Assembly: GCF_014697195.1 (NCBI RefSeq) | Contig: NZ_JACJRJ010000034.1 | Coordinates: forward strand, 1 to 64,000 | From: Cylindrospermum sp. FACHB-282 | GTDB taxonomy: Bacteria > Cyanobacteriota > Cyanobacteriia > Cyanobacteriales > Nostocaceae | Direction: 5' to 3' | Length of the DNA stretch: 64,000 nucleotides | In this document: positions 27,106 through 36,500 of the stretch, in pieces | How positions within the stretch are numbered: position 1 is the stretch's first letter | Layout of the letters: each line of letters begins with the position of its first letter | Notes under the pieces: generated by a model | Told to the model about the DNA's origin: nothing | Databases searched by the model: none | The model's input: only the letters and a program-made list of their open reading frames with translations | Translations under genes and position numbers: made by a program

Positions 27106-30100
27106 TTATTGTAATTTGTTGACTTGTTCAACTAGCCTTTGGTAAATAGTTAGTTGTTGCTGAAGCAGCAAACTTATTTGTTGTAGTGATTCCTGTCGTG
27201 CCTGCAATAAAACAGCATGAGTTTTGGTGACGCGGGTATTGTTATCACTTAGCTTTTGATAATGAGGGTTACGTAAATTGGGAAGATGTTTTTGTTCAAG
27301 TAAGCTGTAAGTGGATTTTACTGGGGTATACTGCTGTTTATCAACTAGATTCTCTAGAGTATTTAAAGATGTATCTTTGATAGGTTGCTGGTAGTTTTTT
27401 GCCTTCACAGATGAGGCATTATATTTACCACTATCTAAGGTGATGGTTTTGAGCATTGACTGGGTTTTATTTAAGCTTGTTGTCGATGGAGAATATAGTG
27501 GAGACAAGTCTAAGTTAACCCGATGACTGAGGAGTTTCGCTAATGCTTTAACAATAGAAACATGATCATCTACACCTCTTTTATTAACAGAGATGGTAAC
27601 GTGTTCTTTGTTCTTTAGGGTTTCTCCAATCCATCTTGAACAGTTACTACCAACACCTACTTCGACAAATATTCTGTAGCCATCGTTGTAGACGCGGTTA
27701 ATTAACCGAGGGAAATCAAGCTCTTGACAGAGGGTTTTAGCTATGTTGTGACCAATAGAATTACTATCGATAGTAATGGGTTCGTATGCTGCGGCGGAAT
27801 AAAAAACAGTTCCTGATACGTTTTGAGTTGGTATGGTGTGTATTCTTACAAGTTCATCATATTCTGAGTGCATTGGCTCGCAATGGATTACATGATTTAT
27901 TTGAGTATGGAAGGCATCACAATTTAAGTTTTGAATCACCCGCTTACAGGCTTGTGTTTCACCAGAAATTACAACTTCTTCTGGTGTATTAATCAGACAC
28001 AAATAGACGCGATTTTCTTGTTTGAGAGCTTCTCTGACGCGGGCTACTGGACAAATGAGAGCATAGTTACTCCAAAAGTCTTGCTCTTGATTATCTTGGG
28101 CTTGGGGTAATCCCCAATACTCGCGCACTGCATTTTTGGGGCCGGAGAGGCGGGTTTTAAAGAGGGGGGATGAGTTTAAGTAATCGCTGGTATTTTTAAA
28201 GCTAGTCCAGACACTCTGAGCTAGCATAATGCTAGTTTCGCCGAGGCTATATCCAAATACAGATTGGGGCTGTATTTGGAAATAATTTTTGAGTATTGCC
28301 GTGATAATTCCAGCAATGCCAGCTTCCGATTCGAGCATTGCTACTGGATCATTTATCAATTGCTGTTCAAAGGTTTCCAGTTGCTTGTTAGACAACTTTG
28401 TTAAGCTTCTGGGATATAGAAGTTTTTCTATATTGGCGACACGATGATAAACGTTACTGATTATTGGGTCATCGTGAACTTGGGGAAATAAGCGGAAGAG
28501 ATTTTGGGCTAGTCCAATGTAAGAAGTGAAGGAACCGGGGTAAACGAAGGCTAATTTACCTTGTTCTGCCAGTGGTTTTGCTGTAAAGTAGCTGCCTATT
28601 GGAGTTTGCCAGGGTTCTCCTGTGTCAAATGCTGCGGTAACGCCTGAAAATGCGCGGTGAATTTCTCTGATTAATTCATCCTGATTGCGTCCAAGAATTG
28701 CTAAGGCATAGGTTCCTTTTTGATGGTTTTTAAAGGTTGTAAAGTTCTGGCTAGCGGCAGCAGATAGGGAGGTGCAATTGGTGATATTTTTTTCGAGGGT
28801 GGAAAGCTGCTCTAATAAGCTTAATTGATTATCAGCTGCGATCGCAAATAGATAAAAAGGCATTTGCTCTAAATATCTACTGCTGTAATTTTTCTGATTT
28901 GGTTCCTCTGACAAAATCAAGTGTGCATAACTGCCATCTACATCCATACTATTAATGGCAGCGATTCTTTTTTTGGCTTCTGCTTCTAAAAACCAGGGTT
29001 TTGATTGAGAAGCGACATAAAAGGGGCTGGAAAGCCACTCTGCTGGCGTTTTGGGGTTAGACCACTGGGGAACCGCGGGAATGTAGCGATGATATAGGCA
29101 GAGTGCTGTTTTTACCAGACTAACTATTCCTGATGCTGCATAGGTATGCCCAATGTTGGCTTTTACGCTGCCAAGGGCACAACGCAGATTTGTTTCAGCA
29201 ACGCGATAAGCCTCGATTAAACCCTGAATCTCTGCCTGATCTTGCTGTTGAACACCACTGGCAAAAACTTCCAAATAGCCGATATCATCTGGTTTGATAT
29301 CTGCCAGGTTAAAAGCTACCTGACAAGCTTGGGTTACTGCTTTTGGGTGGAGTTGGGAATTTTCTACTAGTCCCAGGGCGTCAATGACCGCATATATGCG
29401 ATTTTGATCTTGTTTTGCTGTGTCATGGAGTTTCAATACCACAGCGGCTGCACCTTCCCCAACTACGGAACCATTGGCGTTCTGGTCGTAACTGAGGGTA
29501 TTTACACCTGTGTTGAGATTTGTCTGATGATTTTCTAGTCCAGACAAATCAACGGCACCAACTATAATAGCATCTACTTGTTTATTAGCTAGTAGTTTTT
29601 GGGCTAAATTCAAGGCTTGGAAAACAGAATCTTGTTCAGCATTTAATGCAAATGCTGGACTAGCAGCATCCCAGAGACGGGAAATATAACTAGCTAATTT
29701 ATTTGTGTTTTGATTCGGGTATTCACTGTCGTTAATTTGAGGGGGGAGAACTTCTGTTGCTGTGACAATCACAACTGCCATTTTTGTCTGTTTATCCAGT
29801 CCAGCATCTTTCAGGGCATTATTCGCTACCTGGAGCATCAATAGGTCTTGAGGCTTGAATTTATCTAGCTCGTCTGGCGGTATTAGCAAGTTTAAAACAT
29901 CAATTTCAAAATCTTTGATGTATGCGCCTAATGGTGTTTTACTATTGAAGGTTTCAGGGTTTGTTAGTGTCTCTTCTGGTAATTCTATGGCTGGTGTTCG
30001 GTGGGGAGGAAGGGGAATAAAGTGCTGAATGCCTTGATAAATGCTGCGTTCAAAGGCATCTAATCCCTGACATCTGCCTACAAAGCAATCCATGCCAACA

Positions 30101-30141
30101 ATCGCCATTTTGGGATTTTTATTTTGGGGAAATTTTTCCAT
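27106..30141 (-). CDS. PfaB-like protein: inactive ketosynthase (chain-length-factor-like) plus acyltransferase
   Basis: The protein has 1011 residues. The N-terminal 430 form a ketosynthase fold (AIVGMDCFVG; GSVVGEGAAAVVLK; KANIGHTYAASG), but the active-site cysteine is replaced. The position reads FALNAEQDSVFQAL with Glu169 where TACSSS-type motifs have Cys. An acyltransferase domain spans about 530-880, with the nucleophile Ser632 in FGYSLGE and upstream LAFVYPGSF. The last 120 residues are low-complexity and end in a Gln-rich helix (RQESLQQISLLLQQQL). This layout is that of PfaB in polyunsaturated fatty acid synthases and of related Hgl proteins. The dead KS probably pairs with the active KS of the big synthase to set chain length. 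Confidence 0.85.
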   Translation of the reverse strand: MEKFPQNKNPKMAIVGMDCFVGRCQGLDAFERSIYQGIQHFIPLPPHRTPAIELPEETLTNPETFNSKTPLGAYIKDFEIDVLNLLIPPDELDKFKPQDLLMLQVANNALKDAGLDKQTKMAVVIVTATEVLPPQINDSEYPNQNTNKLASYISRLWDAASPAFALNAEQDSVFQALNLAQKLLANKQVDAIIVGAVDLSGLENHQTNLNTGVNTLSYDQNANGSVVGEGAAAVVLKLHDTAKQDQNRIYAVIDALGLVENSQLHPKAVTQACQVAFNLADIKPDDIGYLEVFASGVQQQDQAEIQGLIEAYRVAETNLRCALGSVKANIGHTYAASGIVSLVKTALCLYHRYIPAVPQWSNPKTPAEWLSSPFYVASQSKPWFLEAEAKKRIAAINSMDVDGSYAHLILSEEPNQKNYSSRYLEQMPFYLFAIAADNQLSLLEQLSTLEKNITNCTSLSAAASQNFTTFKNHQKGTYALAILGRNQDELIREIHRAFSGVTAAFDTGEPWQTPIGSYFTAKPLAEQGKLAFVYPGSFTSYIGLAQNLFRLFPQVHDDPIISNVYHRVANIEKLLYPRSLTKLSNKQLETFEQQLINDPVAMLESEAGIAGIITAILKNYFQIQPQSVFGYSLGETSIMLAQSVWTSFKNTSDYLNSSPLFKTRLSGPKNAVREYWGLPQAQDNQEQDFWSNYALICPVARVREALKQENRVYLCLINTPEEVVISGETQACKRVIQNLNCDAFHTQINHVIHCEPMHSEYDELVRIHTIPTQNVSGTVFYSAAAYEPITIDSNSIGHNIAKTLCQELDFPRLINRVYNDGYRIFVEVGVGSNCSRWIGETLKNKEHVTISVNKRGVDDHVSIVKALAKLLSHRVNLDLSPLYSPSTTSLNKTQSMLKTITLDSGKYNASSVKAKNYQQPIKDTSLNTLENLVDKQQYTPVKSTYSLLEQKHLPNLRNPHYQKLSDNNTRVTKTHAVLLQARQESLQQISLLLQQQLTIYQRLVEQVNKLQ

Positions 30142-30509
30142 GATCTAGTTTCTCAAAAATGTCTATTTTTACATTTGCAAGGTTGGAATCAATACAGTTT
30201 AGTTAGTGATTTTCAGTCTTTGGAGATATCCCCTTTTTTAAGGAAATACGCTTGGTGTTAAGGCTTCAGTTTTTGTCTAAATCAATTTTTTAACGTAGAC
30301 GCGGAGCGGCGTGCCGCAGGCTACCGCAAAGCACGCACGCGCGCAGCGTTCGCGAAGCGTGCCGTAGGCTCTTGCCCAAAGGGCTGTAGGACACAAAGGA
30401 AGAGAAGGAAGAAATGCTTAACTGAACTGTATTGGCCTATATTTTCCCTTTAAATACTGGGAAGGTGGGGATTTTTATCTAAACTGTATTGAGTTTGCTT
30501 CGACTTTTT
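30142..30509. other. Intergenic region almost filled by a short inverted-repeat element
   Basis: This gap between the two large synthase genes contains the element at 30189-30492 and no supported gene. Its middle carries gcggagcggcgtgccgcagg and gcgttcgcgaagcgtgccgt, modules related to those at 7430-7566. Confidence 0.5.
30189..30492. mobile_element. MITE-like element with 14-bp perfect terminal inverted repeats
   Basis: TCAATACAGTTTAG at 30189-30202 is exactly inverted at 30479-30492. A partial third copy (AACTGTATTG) lies inside at 30425-30434. The 304-bp interior has palindromic GC-rich modules and no coding frame. No clear target duplication was found. It may be a composite of an older repeat and a MITE. 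Confidence 0.6.
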
Positions 30510-33500
30510 TCACAATTGTTTGGGCAAAATAGTTGCTTTGGCTCCTATCATCCGGTTATATATTTTTCCTTGTTGATCATGTGCAATGACATCAGCAACT
30601 ACAGCCGATTCTGTTTTTGATTTGACTTCACAAGAAACGTAGAATGTTTCACCAAATGGGATAGGAGCAAACTGTTCAAAGGCTTTGATTTCTGAAGGTA
30701 AACAAACTTGTTGGTAAAAATGATGTGTCCACATCCAGAGTGCATGAACCTGAACATCTGCAATGTAGGGATTGAATGTTTGAAGGGGGAATTGTCCTTG
30801 TTGCTTTTCTCCAGGATTTGGCAATAAGCATTCTATTGTCAATTTTCCTGGACTGGCATTTAAGAGAGCTTTGACGCCTTGGAAAGTTACTCCATGAAAT
30901 AAGCTGCCTGTACCATTTTGATAAAACGATTTAGTGCTGAGGAGGTTCTGATCTTGATTTAAGTTCAGTTGTTCATAAATAGGGACACTAGGAATTTGTC
31001 GTTTTAGCTTCACGTGGGTACTAAAGTGATAGCGAGTTTTATCTCCTGAATATTTACTCCAGATTTTGGCTTCAAATTCTATTTTGTCATCTTCGATTTT
31101 AGCAATTTCTTGCAAATCTAAAGTGTATTCACTTGCTAGATTTTCATCAAAAACAATTCCCTTTAAAACTTTGTAGTTTGGACAAATAAAGAATGTGTAG
31201 CCGGGATAGAGTTGTTCACAAGTATTGATGATCCATGCTAGGGCACAAGTTGCGGGAAGAACGGCATTACCAGCAATTACATGATCTTGTAAAAATGGAT
31301 TAGACAAGAGTGTTAATTTGCGCTGGATACGAAAGGTTTTGAACCCATTGGCTAATAACGGTGGTCTGTATAATATGGGGCTGCCAATGACTAATTGCAC
31401 AAATTCTTGATTGCTGATTGCTAGTTCATTAACTAACATTTGTGTCCCGACTTCAATGGGGATTGTCTCAATATTGCGCTCGGCAAAAGCTTTCTTTAAT
31501 TCTGGTGATACCATGCCACTATCCCAAGGGCCCCAATTAATCGCAACTACGTGACAATCGGGATGGTTGCGCTTAATCAGATGGGCTGATTTGTTAAGGA
31601 TTTCATTGGCGATCGCATAATCAGATTGTCCCACGTTGCCGTAAAATCCAACCACAGAGGAAAACAAGACTAAATATTGCAGCTGGCTGGCTGGGACACA
31701 GTGCAGCAGGTTTTCTAAACCTTTGACTTTGGCTGCATAAACTGTTTCAAAATCCTGGACTGATTTTTTCTCAATCAGCTTATCGGCGAGATTCCCAGCC
31801 CCGTGAATGATTCCTGTGACTGCTCCCCACCGCTCAATGACACCGGCTAATTGCTCTTGGAGTGCGATCGCATCGGTAACATCCACACTCACATATTCCC
31901 CTTGTCCACCCACCTGCTCAATAGCTCGAATGGTGGCTTGGATTTCCCGTTGGGAGGAAATAGCCTGATACTTTTTCTGCACCATTACAGGTGTAGGCTT
32001 TTCGCCTTTAGCCAGAAAATCCTCCATAATCCGCTGTTTCAATTGGGCTTCGGTGTCACAATCCTCTGCCCATACAGGTTCTGGCTCTGTACTAGAACGA
32101 CCCAGCAGGATAAATTTACATTGATATTGCTCTGCTAGTTTGATGACACACTGAGCAGTAATCCCTTTTCCACCACCACTAACAAGAAAGACTTGAGATT
32201 GAAGCTTGGTATTGGGGACAGAGGGAGCAATAATTGGTGATGGGGGAAGAGTTTCCGCCACCAGGGTGACACGTCCTTGTGAACTATATCCCACTTCTGT
32301 AACTAAGCGATTGGGGTCGTAAAGTTCAGCGAGGATAGATTCTACTGCTGCTGGAGTCCCTAAATCAGGACTTAAATCAAGCGATCGGCAAAATACATCT
32401 TCCCATTCTAGGTTTAAACTTTTGGTGAGTCCGAACAGTCCCGCACCAATTGCACCAAAGTTAGTTGTACGTCCTAATCCAAACTGACCATCTAGATGAG
32501 CCACAGTCAGAAAACAACTGCGTCCTTTGGTAGCTGCTTGATTCAGCGGTTCTTTGAGATATTTGGCGATTAAAAAGACATGGCGTAGCAGAGCCTTTTC
32601 TGTTTCCAGATAGCAGACATCACTGACGGGATTCAGATGGATGAATGCAGCGATCGCCCCGTATTTATGCGCGATCGCCTCTAACTGTTGTTGTAAATGC
32701 TCTTCGCTCAAATCCGCCAACACAACCCGCTGGATTCCCTCAGCTAAAGGTAACTGTTGTTCAACCAAGGTTCGGGGAAAGCTTAAAACAACAGTTTTCC
32801 AACCGCGTCCTGTTAAAGCTACTGCTAATTCCCCAGTGGTGGGAGAACCATCATCAGTCACTAAGGCGATATGCTGAGGGGGTATAGTCACATCTAAAAC
32901 ATCAGGTTCCGGAAGCGCTTTCAGTCTCACCGGACTGCGGCGAATCTGGTGAGTGCTGAGTGCTGTTACCGTAGCCGAGTCTAGCCCTGCTTCAGTATTG
33001 AGTGTTAAATCTGTGGGGATATCTTTTGGAGCCAGCGTTTGCATATACTCAACAATTTGTCCCAGGGTACGCAGTTGAGCCAGTTCTTCTGGATTCGGCT
33101 TGGGTAAATCAGGATATAGCTCCAACAACCCGCCCAAAATTTCCACCCGCTTAATCGAATCAATCCCCAAATCTGCCTCAATATCCATCGACAGTTCTAA
33201 CATCGACGTTGGATAGCCTGTTTTATCACAGACAATGTTGAGTAATGAGTGCTGAATGCTCCTAGTGTCCAGGGGTGTAGCCTGTGTTGAGTCTGTGGAT
33301 ATTGGTTGAGTCTTGAATTCTAAGTCTGTGGATATTGGTTGAGTCTTGAGTTCTAAGTCTGTGGATATTGGTTGAGTCTTGAATTCTAAGTCTGTGGATA
33401 TTGGTTGAGCAACCGGTTCTTTTGGAGCGAGCGTTTGCATATACTCAACAATTTGTCCCAGGGTACGCAGTTGAGCCAGTTCTTCTGGATTCGGCTTGGG

Positions 33501-36500
33501 TAAATCAGGATATAGCTCCAACAACCCTCCCAGAATTTCCACCCGCTTAATCGAATCAATCCCCAAATCTGCCTCAATATCCATCGACAGTTCTAACATC
33601 GACGTTGGATAGCCCGTTTTATCACTAACGATGGTGAGCAGAGTTTGACTCAGATTAGCTAGATCAATTGCTGTAACTGTTGGGACTGTGGGCGTTACCG
33701 TAATAATTCCTGGGTGATTCTCCTTAGGCAAAACCAGATCCTGGAGATGATTTACACCATTAGTTATCCCTGGCTCCAAGTTGCTCACCGAAACCGGACT
33801 AGCTGGAAAATTAATCACCTGTAAGGGTTGGGGACTAGTAGCAGCGACAGAAGTTGGCACTAGAACCGGACTATCTTGATGGTTCACCACTGGTAAGACA
33901 TGGGGTTGAGCCACATCTCCAAGGTGCAACAGGTGATAATGTTGCTGGATTAATTGGAAGTAATTATTGGTGTAGTCGTGCTGATAGTTGAGATATCGCT
34001 CATGAATGCGGAGAGTATCAGTTTGATGATCGTGAAACCGCATAATGCTACGTTCAGAACTGGAAATTGCCAGTTGCTGAGTTGGCGTCTGTTGTTCAAC
34101 GAGTTGACCATTTCCCAAAAATGAATGCTGCTGCTGCATTAATTCAAGAAAGGTTTTGGTATATTCCGTCTGATATTGCAAAGATTGTTCGTGGACATTT
34201 AAAATGTCACGTTGTTGGCGGCTGAATTCAGTTAAGGAAAAATCTAAGCTGTCGATAACTTTTTCGTAATCTGGTTTGCCATTTTGCCAAGACTTGACAT
34301 TACCATTGGCTACCTTCTCCGGTTGACGGGGAGATGGCTGGGGATAATCGGCGTTGGAGTGGTTGATTGATGTTAGTTGCAAGTCCACTTGATACCCATT
34401 TTGCGGTGATTTGGCACTACCATTGAGTACTTTTTCCGATTGACGGGGAGATTTCGGGGAATAATTGGGGGTGACGTTGGTTAGTGGTGCTGATTTCAAA
34501 TCCACTTGATGTCCATTTTCCAGAGCTTTTACAAAAGACTGTTTCGTTTTTTCAGAAACATAATTAGTGCTGTTCAATCGCACATTCAACATCTGATGTT
34601 TAGTCGCTTCGGGGATTTGGCGCTCAATTTCATAGGGGTCTAGGTTGCTCAAAGGCAATCCAGCGACGCGCAACTGTACAATAGCTTCTCGGAGAGTGCG
34701 ATCGTCTCCGACCCTGGGCAGATTACCATTTAAAGCCACAGCTATATGCGGCTTATCCTTGAGAATATCCTTAACCAAATTGGTGAGAATATTTTTCGGG
34801 CCAAATTCAATAAAGCAATAACCGCCTTCACCATAGATATTTTCAATTTCTTGGCGAAACAAAACCTGATTTCTCAAGTGTTCCTTGAGGGTTTTTTGCA
34901 TCGCTAGGGATTCACTGGGGTAACGCCCACCAGTGACATTGGTATAAACCGGGATTTTGGCAGTGTTGAAAGTAACCTTTTCAATCGCCTGGGCAAAGGG
35001 TTTCTGGGCATAAGCCACCAGTGGAGTGTGAAAAGCCGCCGAAACTTTTAACCGCACAACAGAGAACCCTTGAGTTTTCAAAGCTTCTTGCACTTGGGAT
35101 ATTTGGGCGATCGCCCCAGCCAGTACCACCTGCTTCTGAGAATTCCAGTTAGCAATAATAACTTGGGGAAACTTCTTGATCAGTTCTACCACCTGACTAA
35201 CATCCCCAGTCACCGCCAGCATACCACCCCCATCAAACTGGGGATCTTTTGGTGCAGCCATCGCTTGTCCCCTGGCTTTCACCAAAAAAAAGTAATCTGC
35301 TTCACTCAAAACACCACCAGCCCACAAAGCCGTCAGCTCTCCAAAGCTATGGCCAGCAACAAAATCTGCCTTGAAGCCAGCCTGTTGCAATATCTTGTAC
35401 AAACCTGCACTGAAAACCCCAATCGCTGGCTGTGCATATTCTGTTAGTTGTAACGCTTCTACCTGGGCAGCCTTAGCCGCAGCATCAAACATCGGGGGCG
35501 GAAAAACCACCTCAGAGACAGGCTGCAAACCATCTTTAGACAACAGGCTATCCATCTTTGCATAGTTCTGGCGCAAACATGGAAAGTTCATCACCAGTTC
35601 CCGTCCCATTTCTAGGTATTGAGAGCCTTGTCCAGAAAACAGCGCCACCACTTTTCCCTGAGTTGTCAACCCAGCTTTGCGGTAGTAAATTCCTTGGGGA
35701 TGTTCCCAAGATTCGGCTTGTGGCTTGTTTCTCAACCAGTCAATGCTGATTTGCAAAAACTCACCAGCCTGTGTTAGAGAATTAGCCACAAACCCCAGTC
35801 TGGCATTTGTCACCGGAATTGCTAAAGATTTACAAGCCGCAATCAGTTCTGTATAGTGCCGCTCTCCCCCATCAGATTGCAATTGCCGTTGCATCTCTTG
35901 ACAACGTGACAACAACTGCTCCGGCGTAGCCGCAAATAGCAACACTGCTTGGGGAGTAGGGTGTAAACGATAGGGGCTACTGTGTTCGTTTTCGTATTCT
36001 TCTAGAACAACGTGGTAATTTGTGCCACCAAAGCCAAAGGAACTCACCCCCGCACGTCTTGGCTGATCATTGGTGGGAATCCACGGTCTAGTTTCTGTAT
36101 TTAAATAAAATGGGGAAGTTTCAATGTTGAGTTTGGGATGGGGTTTGGTGACGTTAATCGTCGGGGGCAATATTTTGTGATGCAGAGACAAAGCAGCTTT
36201 GATCAGACTCGCCGCACCGGCAGCCGCTTTTGTGTGTCCAATCTGGGATTTGACAGTACCCAGAGCAATATATTGTTTTCTGGGATTATTTTCGGCGAAA
36301 ACTTCTTTAATCGAGGTGAATTCTGTGGGATCTCCCACCATTGTGCCAGTACCGTGGGCTTCAATTAAACCAACACTGGCAGGGGAAAATCCCGCATCTT
36401 CATAAGCACGACGCAGCGCTCTGACTTGACCTTCCGGTCGTGGCGCATAGATGCTTTTATAGCGCCCATCACTAGAAGTGCCAATACCTTTAATCACAGC

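Noticed and set aside
33290-33409. Considered as a CRISPR array because of regular repeats.
   Set aside because: Units are contiguous 33-bp tandem copies without spacers and encode an in-frame linker. No CRISPR array was seen anywhere in the window.
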